A stretch of DNA of 64,000 nt from positions 1 to 64,000 of the forward strand of contig MU119351.1 of assembly GCA_014904845.1 (NCBI GenBank), written 5' to 3'. The notes under the pieces were generated by a model. The model did not search any database. It worked only from the letters and a program-made list of their open reading frames with translations, and was not told where the DNA came from. This stretch comes from Acephala macrosclerotiorum. Taxonomy: Eukaryota > Ascomycota > Leotiomycetes > Helotiales > Mollisiaceae. A program made the position numbers and the translations under genes. Of this stretch, positions 15,366 to 25,352 are shown piece by piece (positions within the stretch are counted from its first letter, which is position 1; each line of letters begins with the position of its first letter).

Positions 15366-16491
15366 ACATTACTTGCAAGACCGTTGTGCATTATTCCGCA
15401 AACTAGAAGAATACTCCTATCAGACTTTTCTTATGGTCCGTCGATAAGTAATTCCATACTCCAACAAAGGTCGAACAGAGATCAGGTCGGGTTTGCCGGA
15501 GCTGCAGTGGCCGACGCCATGTGGTGATCATTTCCTCGAGGGACAAATCCGGCATAAGGCCGTGATACACACACAGGTATGCACTGCTAGGAGCACGAAT
15601 ATGCGCGGCTTGCGAAACGCAACAAAAGCCCTAGACACGCAGGCCGAAGAAATGCCGAGGAGGATAGTGCTGATAGAAACACGGGTACGCACAGGATAGA
15701 GGCGCGGGTGTGTGCAAAGTCTTCGCCTTGCGATGTGCAACAAAAAGTCTGTCTGCTTATGTAATGTTGGTTGAACTCTCTCATCATGATGTTCCTGACC
15801 CGTTCTCAATCCTAATTCTCCAAGAGCTTGGAAGTTCCTGAGATGCATAGAGTTGACTCGGAGAGTCTTAGAATCTTTCGTATCGGATCTACCGTCGGTC
15901 AAGCCGACTAGGCTTTAGATATAAGGAGGAGACTATCTCTCTTCTTCAAAGGAATTAAAGTAACGTATATTACTGTGAATTCGTACGCTGAACCGTGGCC
16001 AATCAGACCTCCAATATTCCGCTGACCAAGTTCGTACTCTTGATAATATCTAACACCCGAAAAGATTATGTGCATTATTATAAGTGCTACACAAAGGCAC
16101 TTAATAGATCTGGAGACTCCCCTCCTCCTTTGGCCTCTTTTCGTCCTCTTAGACCGCCGTTGACTGTCCACCGTAGAGTCTTCTCCGGCAAGGTCAGGTC
16201 ACGAAAATGCGGGATTCGCCAGCTTAACGGCCCTCTGCTAAGCCTTCCGCTGGTTGGCTGCTCTGAGGACCTCTCGGAATTTTCTATTGCCCCATGACCA
16301 TGATATGGAACTAGTGCCACTTAGGCTTAGTGCGCCAGGCAGAATAAAGCACTTAACTTTAACAAAATCAACTCACCTTCTTCTCAAAATTGCTTGCTGA
16401 CCTGCTAAGGACTTGAAGGCGTGAGAAAACAACTCCTGCTTACCAAAGAAGTCCACAGCACATCGCTGTATGAAGACACTTCGCTTTTGCA
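15366..16491. other. Gene-free stretch, left edge of first island
   Basis: Normal-composition sequence between the RIP block and the HET pseudogene. Several overlapping ORFs of 60-124 codons occur on both strands, but none shows a family resemblance or a start context better than its rivals, and they overlap one another. I see no splice pattern that joins them into a gene. Confidence 0.5.
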
Positions 16492-17110
16492 ATGCGTCTT
16501 CTAAATACCTCTACTCTGACCCTCCACGAATTTTTCAGCGATGCTATTCCCCGTTATGCTATCCTTTCACACCGCTGGGAAATAGAAGAGTTACATTTCA
16601 AAATTTGCAAGCTCCAAAAATGGCGGGATACTTGGAGATCAAAGGATGCTGTGCTCAGGCTTCTCTCGATAGTTGGCAATATGCCTAGATCGATTCCTGC
16701 TGCATAGACAAGACAAGTAGTGCTGAGCTCTCCGAGTCGATCAATTCTATGTTCCAATGGTATAAGGACCCACAGGTGTACTATGCATATTTGGCTGATG
16801 TCCCTACTGAGTGGGATTCAAAGAGCCATCATATGATGAATTCAAGGCTTCGGTGTAGCAAATGGTTTACGAGAGGATGGACTCTCCAAGAACTACTTGC
16901 TCCCGAGAACGTTATATTCTATGATTGCAAGTGGAAAGAGATAGGGACAAACTGGTCTTTGGAAAAGTTGTTATCCTCCATCACGGGCATCTATCATTTC
17001 AAAAATTTCAGAGCCGCATCTGTGGCGCAGAGGATGTCTTGGGCTTCTAAAAGAGAGACTACCCGGCTAGAAGGAACATGTCTTCTATGGCTTACCTGGA
17101 CCAGAGCCTA
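16492..17110 (+). pseudogene. HET-domain (heterokaryon incompatibility) protein, broken copy
   Basis: The N-terminus MRLLNTSTLTLHEFF, then YAILSHRW, is the canonical start of fungal HET-domain proteins, which act in self/non-self recognition at hyphal fusion. After about codon 35 the homologous reading moves to another frame (KGCCAQA), so there is a frameshift near 16583. In that second frame comes an in-frame TAG at 16686-16688, exactly where the family has Trp before IDSCCIDK; TGG to TAG is a G-to-A change typical of RIP. The same frame then gives INSMFQWYKD, AYLADVP, RGWTLQELLAPE and RMSWASKRETTRLE, all HET-domain landmarks. Resemblance to the family is lost soon after 17073. With one frameshift and one nonsense codon it cannot encode a full protein. 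Only the N-terminal domain remains; HET proteins are usually much longer. Confidence 0.85.
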
Positions 17111-17744
17111 TCCATGCCCATCAGGTGGAGGAGTACGGAGAAAGAGAAGGCAGACGGAGATTCAACCTCTGTTATTTCTCCCCCTATGAAGGAGCATTTT
17201 TGCACTTCACGAGCAAGAGGTCTGAAGATTTTGTCATAGTGATATGGGCGGTCATAAACTTTACTGAACCAAACGCAGTAACTACGAATATCTTGATCCC
17301 TAGAAGAACCATTCACTACTTGATGTGTTCTAAGTTTTCATGGACACATTGCCTAGTTTGCGTCAATCAGATAGGACTTCCATGTTTCTGCAATCCGGGA
17401 AATCTGTGTCCGTAGTTATAAGACGTAGAGGGAAGCCCGTAGGGCCTTTATATGTCTGCGATGTTATTATCGATCTAGAAGGGAAGCTTCCTTGGGCAGA
17501 TATAAGTTGATCAAGTAAGAGACACATTATGAGCAGAGATGTGTGTTGGCACATTACGGTAAAATGGGATAACAATAACCTTGCTCACATCTAGGTGCCT
17601 ATAACTGTGAAATGCCACGCGTTATTCTGTATTCAGGTGCGACAACCAAGGGTGTCGTCCAAAGGGCTCAACTCATCGATAAGTTCAGGGTGAGCCGAGA
17701 TTGATTAGCGCCCGAGTAAAAGCAGCCAGCTTACTAACTGACCC
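17111..17744. other. Gene-free stretch after HET pseudogene
   Basis: No convincing coding sequence. It may include an unrecognisable remnant of the HET gene's C-terminal part: a weak YGEREG-like reading near 17134 recalls the family's downstream region but is too poor to call. It ends at the target duplication of the next transposable element. Confidence 0.45.
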
Positions 17745-17753
17745 TGAGACGAA

Positions 17754-18454
17754 AGCAACACTACAGAGACGTACCTATTTCTACTAGCTCATTGCATATG
17801 CACTCGGGATAACAGGGTTCCTCGTGCTCCGATTGGCTCAAATTGAGGGTAAATTGAGAGTGCGTGACACGCACCCTACGTTAGTGCCTATGTTGACTCA
17901 GAGTGCGTGTTTTGGCTGCTGACTAAGGTACGTATCTCCGATTAGCTTACATAAGAGACATGATAATTATTTATCAAAAAAATAATAAAATTAAAATAAT
18001 ATAATAAATAATAATAAATAATATATATATATAATTATTATTATTATTAAATTTAAATATAATAATTTTGTTACGAGAAACTTTTTATATTCACGTGCTA
18101 CGCACGTGATCTTTATTATTTCTATATAGTCGAGCTTTTTATTTAATAGATTATTATTTTTATTTTTATTTATATTTATATATTATTATTTACGTAATAA
18201 ATTGGTTATTTATAAAAAGTTTATTAAATTTAAAAAAATTTAATCACGTGGAATAAGATAATCGAAATTGGTACGTACCTTGAGTCAGCATATTTAACCA
18301 ATAAAACTGGGTGCGTGCGACTAGGGGTGCTGCTTAATAAGTGGTGCGTGTTACGTACTCTCAATTTGAGCCAATCGGAGCACGAGGAACCCTGTTTTCC
18401 CGAGTGCATATGCAATGAGCTAGTAGAAATGGGTACGTCTCTGTAGTGGTTGCT
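17754..18454. mobile_element. Mutator-like non-autonomous element (long-TIR MITE), 701 bp
   Basis: The ends are inverted copies of each other for about 200 bases: left arm about 17754-17972, right arm about 18240-18454. The terminal AGCAAC(C)ACTACAG is followed by matching ACGTACC, GCATATGCACTCGGG and GGCTCAAATTGAG blocks. The left arm has an extra 11-bp duplication (GGTAAATTGAG). The perfect 9-bp direct repeat TGAGACGAA flanks the element at 17745-17753 and 18455-18463. Long terminal inverted repeats with a 9-bp target duplication are typical of Mutator-like elements. The core (about 17970-18260) is AT-rich and non-coding, with a small TCACGTGC hairpin at 18091-18109. There is no transposase, so the element would depend on an enzyme encoded elsewhere. 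Confidence 0.88.
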
Positions 18455-18463
18455 TGAGACGAA

Positions 18464-18882
18464 TGGGGGAAAAAAAAATTGGTTCAATTGCCAAGGCAAT
18501 GAGTGAGGCGCGATCATCCAACATGTGGCACGTGCACATCCGATGTCTTCGGCGCGTTGGAGCTTTCATCCTTTCTTATTTCTTGCAATTCACTGACACC
18601 CATAATCCTCTGCAGGCCTCCTCCTCAACTGCTGATTAAGTCATTCAAGCACGACATAATGGGACGCACCCTCTGCCGCTAAAAGCCTAGCTCGAAGAAA
18701 CGCTGCCACCCACTTGAAAGCTCCTACCTGGTCTTCACGAGCGGACCCGCGGGGATAACGTACAACTACTGGCATGATGACCGACCTGGCGGACTGAGTG
18801 TAAGGAAGCAAAGGCAATAATCGATAAACGCAATGATGAGAAGGCAGAGAGGAAGCGGGCAAGAGACAAGCTGAGACGGCAG
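18464..18882. other. Intergenic region
   Basis: No supported gene. Short ORFs on both strands overlap each other. The open frame of the next entry extends upstream from its first ATG to about 18780, without another ATG in frame that I can support. Confidence 0.4.
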
Positions 18883-19164
18883 ATGGAAGCGGAAAAGAGA
18901 GGAGAGAGCATAGGCGGTACTGTTGATTGGGCGACAAAGGTCAACCAAGTTCAATACATTGGTCCTCGAAGCGTGGATACGCAAGTGGTCGTCGAAGGAG
19001 AGGCGAACTCAAACACCCATGGGATTGAAGGTTCGCTCGAGGAGGCTGTCGTGGTAGGTGAGAGACTGGAAGGTAGGATGCAGACGGAAACACTCAGGAA
19101 CAACAAACAACCCCTGTCGCCCATCGAGAAAGCAGCTATTTTGGCCAAACTCGACCTCACCTGA
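18883..19164 (+). CDS. Hypothetical protein, possibly a gene fragment
   Basis: A 93-codon ORF starting at the first in-frame ATG. The frame is open for about 33 codons upstream and there encodes a strongly charged, probably helical Lys/Arg/Glu-rich stretch (KAERKRARDKLRRQ), so the real product could begin further upstream, perhaps in another exon. The C-terminus PLSPIEKAAILAKLDLT looks like a natural protein end. I do not recognise a family. It may be the last exon of a gene whose first part is lost, or chance. No neighbour supports a role. Confidence 0.3.
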   Translation: MEAEKRGESIGGTVDWATKVNQVQYIGPRSVDTQVVVEGEANSNTHGIEGSLEEAVVVGERLEGRMQTETLRNNKQPLSPIEKAAILAKLDLT

Positions 19165-20290
19165 GTCTGCCGTCCTAAACAGCGTACGACACGATCAGAT
19201 TGCTCTCCAGCACAACTGATTCGACATCTCAAGCTTTGGATCATAATTATTCTTCAGCGCCACATGTCTCAGATAAGCTCTGAACTGCCTCATTCAGCCT
19301 TTCGAATATCCTAGCCTCCTTTCGAAGCAACGACCAGCTCCACATCTGTCATGCGATTGTATGAAATCTACCTCGTCGACTCACACTAGGCAATCAAACG
19401 AGCAGTCCGGATGCCTTGTTCATTGCTGTCGGGCGTGCCGACTGCTGATTGTTCTAGCCTGGATCTGCCTCGAAGTTTGAATGCTCAAGCTGCCGATGAA
19501 GAGGCCAGACATTGTGCAACCCTCCTTCCTCTTCCCGAATGCCTGCATGACCCCGCCGATGTCAGACATGCAGCCTTCCACAACCGTCCTTCAACCCTAG
19601 AACGTATAGTACCACCTCGAAAGCACCACAATGATATCGCGAGATAGATTAAACAAACCCTCACCGGTCTCAATCGAATGAGTTGAAAATTTTGATGCCA
19701 TTCTCACGTCAGATATTCTTTCAATGGAGGGGAAACTCTACCCCACTACGGGGACCAAGAAGCTACCCCTGAAGGAGCTGAAGGTTCAGCGGGCCCGAGG
19801 CGCGCCTCTGCAGTGATGCAACCACGGAATGGCCCTATTATTGCACGAAAAGAACCATTTATCCACTGAAACACCAATATATAGCATGTGATTGGGTTAC
19901 ACCACCATTTTCTGCCAGCTATGATTTGGCATGGTCTATAAGCGGGGCAGACCGTCATACGTGGGCATGGGGAACATGCAGCTCAGCCTCAGCCCGCCTT
20001 TCCTTGTCGATGACCACCGGCTTTGAGGGAGCTCTCATTCGCGAGGAAGATATATATCATCGAACCATCTCAGAACGTCTTTTCGCATCACTTCTGGAAT
20101 CTTGTCAATTGGTTGCAGGGAGAGATCATTCAAATCAATACCCCGCGATTTTCATCTCTTGCTTCATGACGCTATCCGTTTCAGCGGTGAGCCGTACATA
20201 CCCTCCCATATTCCAGGGACCAGGCAGCTTAATCGGGATTCTCTCACCGAAGTAGCATCATCTGATACTGAGGGATATATTCGAGGGCGA
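19165..20290. other. Intergenic region upstream of the oxygenase gene
   Basis: More than 1 kb without a supported gene. Several ORFs of 60-110 codons occur on both strands and look random. The last few hundred bases presumably hold the promoter of the downstream oxygenase gene. Confidence 0.45.
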
Positions 20291-20299
20291 GACTAGGAT

Positions 20300-20376
20300 T
20301 TTCTTTTTATATACTGTTCGACCCGCCAACCCACGAAAACCATCAACCAATACCACTCCCATTAGAAGCCCTCATC
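20300..20376 (+). promoter_or_regulatory. Probable core promoter and 5' leader of the oxygenase gene
   Basis: A TTTTTATATACTG stretch lies about 70 bases before the ATG, followed by a C/A-rich leader with AACCAATACC and a start context CATCATG. A pyrimidine/CA-rich leader is common in filamentous fungi. No specific regulator site can be assigned. Confidence 0.3.
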
Positions 20377-23300
20377 ATGCCTTCAACCGCCGATACCTCC
20401 AGCGCTCAGCCTGGTGCGTGGCGGAAAGAAGTAGAACAAACACTTGAAACTGTCCAGCAACTCATCAGCAAATCTGCTGCGCCCATCCCAACGAATCCCT
20501 ACGCTCCGTCAAATGAGCTAGATGCCAAGAAAATGACCAGTCTTCTGACTGATCTCCGGAAAATGGGATTCCAAGATGTGGAAACCCTACTGGCGTTGTT
20601 CAATTCCCAGGTGAAGGGGTCTCAAGATGACAACAAATTTGTGCTGGAGCATCTGGTGCAGCTTCTCGCCAAACTTGACGATAGTTCCAAGATCGCGGAT
20701 CAGCTGAGTGGTGGCTTCATCAATGGTCTCTGGAATGCCTTGCCTCATCCTCCAATGACTGGCTTGGGCACCAAGTATCAGTACCGTGAGCCAGATGGGT
20801 CGAACAATAACATCAGATTCCCAGATCTAGGAAAGGCGAAGACACCATACGCGAGGAGTGCGAAACCTACTATCTTACAGAATATCGCTCTTCCGGACCC
20901 TGGAGCAATCTTTGACAGTTTGATGGTTCGTGGTGATGAATTCCAACCTCATCCGAATAAGATTTCCAGCATGCTGTTCTATTTGGCGACTATCATTATT
21001 CACGATGCCTTCAGAACTGTAAGATCTCTCTCATTCCAAGTACTACAAGTCTGACCTCTCCCAGAATCATGCCGACTTCAATCAGTCGGACACCAGCAGT
21101 TACCTGGACCTTGCTCCACTGTACGGAAGTGTCGAAGAAGAGCAAAAGCTTGTCCGAACCTTCGAGGACGGGAAGCTCAAACCCGATTGCTTCTCCGAGA
21201 AGAGACTTTTAGGCTTCCCTCCAGGAGTCTGCGTCATGCTAGTCATGTTCAACAGATTCCACAACTATGTTGTGACACAACTTGCTGCGTGAGTATTCCC
21301 CGCATTCGCATACTTCGTACTTATTTTGTGTAGCATCAACGAGAATGGACGTTTCACAAAGCCAAAAGATCAGGACCCCAAGAAACTAGCAGCCTACGAC
21401 AACGACCTATTCCAGACTGGTCGTTTGATCACATGTGGTTTATATGTGAATTGCGTATTGAAGGACTATGTGAGGACGATTTTGAACTTGAATCGAACTT
21501 CCTCGAAGTGGGATCTTGATCCGAGAACAGAGGAGGGAAAGACTTTGTTCAATTCTCCTGCTGCTGAAGGAACAGGAAATCAGGTGTCTGCTGAGTTCAA
21601 TCTGAGTTTGTACCTCGCTCCTCGCCTCTGTGATACTTGCTGACGAGAAACAGTCTACAGATGGCACTCAGCTGTGTCTAAGAGAGATGACGAGTGGACC
21701 CAAGGAGCATATGCGAAGCTATTCCCAGGCAAGAAAGCTGAAGAAGTCGGACTTGATGAACTGCTCCGTGGTCTCATCATGTTTGAGAAGACTCTTGGAG
21801 ATGATCCACTTGCCCCCAGTCGAGATTTTGGCGGCCTAAAGCGTCAAGAGGACGGTTCATACAATGACGACGACCTGGTGAAGATCTTGACAGAATCGAT
21901 AGAAGACGTCGCAGGCTCCTTTGGAGCCAACCGAGTACCAAAGATTTTGAAGTCAGTCGAAATCCTCGGCATCATTCAAGCTCGATCATGGAACATTGCC
22001 TCACTCAATGAATTTCGAGAGTTCACCGGTCTACAGAAGCATGCCACATTTGAGGATATCAATCCTGATCCTGCTGTTGCTGAGAAATTGCGCAATCTTT
22101 ACGATAACCCGGACTTTGTGGAAATGTACCCAGGTCTCGTTGCTGAGAAGGCGAAGCCCCCAATGGCTCCTGGCTCCGGTCTTTGCGTCAACTTCACCAC
22201 ATCTTATGCGATCTTGTCAGACGCAGTTGGTCTTGTAAGAGGTGACCGCTTTTACACGATTGATTACACTCCAAGGAATCTTACCAATTGGGGTTACAAC
22301 GAGGTGCAATACGATACCTCTGTCGATGAGGGTTGTGTCTTCTACAAAGTCATCCTTCGTGCTTTCCCTAATCACTTCAAGGCCGACTCAATCTACGCCC
22401 ACTTCCCATTCGTCATCCCATCCGAGAACCTTGTCATCCAGAAATCCCTTAACCGAGCAGAGAAATACTCTTGGGATGCTCCTGCACGTCAAGCTCCAGT
22501 CGTAGTCCTCGATACCTACGCCTCAGTGACACAGGCCCTCCACGATTCTGCCAGCCTCACGATCAATGGCACACCAGCCAATGCATCCGTCCAGTCGGCA
22601 CTTGCAAAGGGACTGTACCCAAAAGACTGGCAATCGGAAGTCAAGAAATTTTACTCGGAAACAACTGCTAAGCTCTTGAAAACATACGCCTACGCTGTTC
22701 CCGGCACCACTAAATCACAGGTAGACATCGTTCGTGATGTCGCGAACCTCGTAAATGCCCGTTTCGCTTCCTCTGTCTTCAGCCTCCCGATCAAGACTGA
22801 AGAATCTCCACTTGGAGTGTACACTGAGCAAGAGATGTATCAGATCTTGCTCATCCTCTACACCGCGACTTTCGACAACAGAGACATTGCGAAGGCCTTC
22901 CAAATCAGTGGAGCTGCCGATATGCTTTTGAAGCAAATGGGCGAGCTTGTCTTGCTGAACGCCGAAGCGATCTCGAGCTCAGGTCTGATCGCTGATGTTT
23001 TGGCGAGTTTGCACAAGCCGAGCGGAGGGTTGACGGAGTATGGTACACATCTCATCCAGACTCTAGTCAACAGCAAGGTTCCCGTCAAAGACGTCGTGTT
23101 CTCGCACCTGTAAGTGTTTTTATTCCACCCTTTCTCTTGCGATGATATTGATGATGGTACAGTCTTCCAGCGGCAGCAACACTAACAACAACACAATCCC
23201 AACTCTTTAGTCAAGCATTTGACTACTACCTCGGAGCCGGCGCCTCGCATCTTCCAAAGCTGTATCAGCTCGCGCAAACGAACACCAAGGAAGCAGATGA

Positions 23301-23760
23301 TACTCTCACTCATTACTTCCTAGAAGGCGCTCGCCTCACTACCACAACCCGCCTCACACGCCTCTCACCCAAAGGCCGAACGACTATCCTAGACCTCAGC
23401 ACCGCTTCCCTCGATGCCAATGCCTATCCTGACCCGGGAAGCCTCGACCTTAAACGGCCTGTTTCTAGCTATCTTCTTTTCGGAGATAAGACGTTCCAAG
23501 ATTTGAGTCTTGTAGCGATGACGGCTATGTTCAAGACTGTTTTCAGTCTCAAAGGACTTCAAAGGGTGGTGAGTAGTCTTGGAGGCTATTCTGGTAGAGG
23601 AGGCGGGTGGGTTGGTTGGTCTCAAGGAGAGATCAAGAGCGTGACGGTTGGTGAAGGGACAGGTGTTGTGGAGGGTGGGCTTGGGAAGGTTTTCTTAAGT
23701 GAGGATTGGAGGGGGTTTGTGGTTGCTCCTACGACTATGAAGGTTCAATTTGATGCTTGA
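20377..23760 (+). CDS. ppoC: Psi-producing oxygenase, PpoC-type (fatty-acid dioxygenase with degenerate P450 domain)
   Basis: Exons 20377-21018, 21065-21288, 21334-21605, 21654-23109 and 23211-23760 join in frame to 1047 residues, close to the family's usual 1050-1120. The first half is a haem-peroxidase (animal-type) dioxygenase domain: distal His209-Asp210 in HDAFRTN, and EFNLIYRWHS with the radical Tyr381 and proximal haem ligand His384. Family members oxidise oleic or linoleic acid to hydroperoxides (psi factors) that balance sexual and asexual sporulation. The C-terminal half resembles the P450 hydroperoxide isomerase, but where active members have a G-P-H-x-C-L-G-type haem loop this protein reads FGDKTFQDLS. 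Asp962 occupies the cysteine position. Loss of that cysteine is the hallmark of PpoC (10R-dioxygenase) in Aspergillus, hence the symbol, which is by analogy. Intron 4 (101 bp) carries an ACTAAC branch-like site. The start is well placed, with no competing upstream ATG. Confidence 0.93.
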
Positions 23761-24025
23761 GGGGTGAAAAGGACTGGCTATAGGACTTTGGAGCGCTGGA
23801 AATTGAGAGAGTATGAATTAACATCAAGAAATGCAGGATTATGACAGATCGAACTTCGCGTGACGTCAATTTTATTCGATCTCTGAATTGCTCTCTGACT
23901 TGAGGCAATGCTCTTTCTGTTTCCACCACGGCATACACCAGCCCCTTGAAAGATGTCTCCCCGAGTCTCTGTCGATAAGGTTTTAGCACGTGATACTATA
24001 CCTTTTGCCTTTGACGATAGTTATA
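23761..24025. other. 3' flank of the oxygenase gene
   Basis: No gene seen. A CTTTGACGA motif before 24020 resembles the internal CTTTGACGACTTG of the adjacent fold-back element, possibly by chance. Confidence 0.4.
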
Positions 24026-24658
24026 GTGGGACGTCCCTCGTACCTCGCGCCATGCCCTGCCTTTGACGACTTGAACTTTGAAATAATTTAAAACTTTTAA
24101 CTATAGAGCTTTTATTCGCACCGGCTCCGCCGGCGCGAGTAGGGGCGTTCTTCCCCTACAACCCCCCTCGCCCCCGCGTAGAGCTAGAGCTAAAGCTTGA
24201 GCTTTACGGGGAGCTTTATAGAGAGCTTTAAACTACGGGAGCGCTAAATGCCAAAAGCGACACATCTTGGCGTTTCTTGGCAAAACCTTAGCGCAAAAAC
24301 GTGACTTTGATTTCACGTGTTATTACGTAAACTCTACGTGGTCTTTTTTTCTTGTTTCTTGCTCGAGGAAAAAAGTCCACGTAGAGTTTACGTAATAAAA
24401 CGTGATATTTTTGAAAAAGTTAAATCACGTTTTTGCGCCAAGAAACGCCAAGATGTGTCGCTTCTGGCATTTAAAGCTCCCAGTAAAATAGCTCCAGCTC
24501 CCCGTAGAGCTCGGGGGGAGGGGGTGTGGGGAAGAACGCCCCCACTCGCGCCGGCAGAGCTGGTGCGAATAAAAACTCTATAGTTAAAAGTTTTATATTA
24601 TTTCAAAGTTCAAGTCGTCAAAGGCAGAGCATGGCGCGAGGTACGAGGGACATCCCAC
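24026..24658. mobile_element. Fold-back element (full-length palindromic MITE), 633 bp
   Basis: The two halves are near-complete reverse complements of each other for about 300 bases, so either strand could fold into one long hairpin. The ends are GTGGGACGTCCCTCGTACC on the left and its near complement on the right, each bordered by TA (24024-24025 and 24659-24660), which suggests a TA target as in Tc1/mariner-type elements. Matched blocks include TTTGACGACTTGAACTTTG, the GC-rich CGGCTCCGCCGGCGCGAGT, CGACACATCTTGGCGTTTC and ACGTAAACTCTACGTGG. The centre lies in a T-rich/A-rich stretch near 24345-24375. There is no transposase; an 88-codon ORF inside is an artefact of the palindrome. A truncated copy lies at 51139-51301. 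Confidence 0.85.
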
Positions 24659-24660
24659 TA

Positions 24661-25352
24661 TCTATTCTTAGCTGAGTAGTAGCTCGATCGGGAAAAGTCT
24701 CGACCGCTAAAATTCTCAAAGTCCATCTCTTGCCTTCCCACCCCTCCTCAATTTCATTTCTTCAACGCCTTTTTCGACGCTCTCTTCCCACATCCTATCA
24801 AAGTTGGAAATGGTTGCATTGAAAGTGTCAATCGACCAAGACACGATTCGCTGCAATAATCCGCCATCTTTGCCATCTCCCAGTGGACATTAAAACCATT
24901 GTCGAATCAACGAGCGCTCGCATGATCTGGCGTACATATTGCTTGTGCCACTTTTCGATTTGGTTCGTTGGCTGGGTTGACACGTTCTCATGAGGCTCTC
25001 GGGAGATGCCGCTCCAGTCTCTCATTGCATTTCCGAGAGCGCCAGAGTCAGATTTTTCCTGTGGCTTTCCAATCAAACACTCAATTGTCGACCCTATCTC
25101 CGCCTCCCCGCGAGTGTAACCTGGCACCTCCGTATTGGAGTCTGCCAGAATCTAAAGTAAAGGCTCTAATGGTGGCATGGTGCAGTCGCACAAACCCAAG
25201 AACATATCGAAGCGCCAGCCTTGCGAGTGCGAATAGGGAAATCATAGTTATTCTGCGCAAGGGGCTGAAATCGGGCTACTTTGTGAGCAGCTGAAAAGGC
25301 AGCGAATCCCTCGAATTGTTTGAAGGCTGGCCACATCTCCTATCTGACAACA
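24661..25352. other. Intergenic region with a possible minus-strand coding remnant
   Basis: Between about 25127 and 24828 the minus strand is open for 99 codons and reads protein-like (KWHKQYVRQIMRALVDSTMV, then LMSTGRWQRWRIIAANRVLVD) before a TGA. It lacks a good ATG near its beginning and I recognise no family. It could be an exon of a decayed gene. Nothing else is supported. Confidence 0.35.

Noticed and set aside
24317..24583. 88-codon plus-strand ORF
   Set aside because: It lies inside the fold-back element, spanning the palindrome centre and GC-rich arm; an artefact of the repeat.
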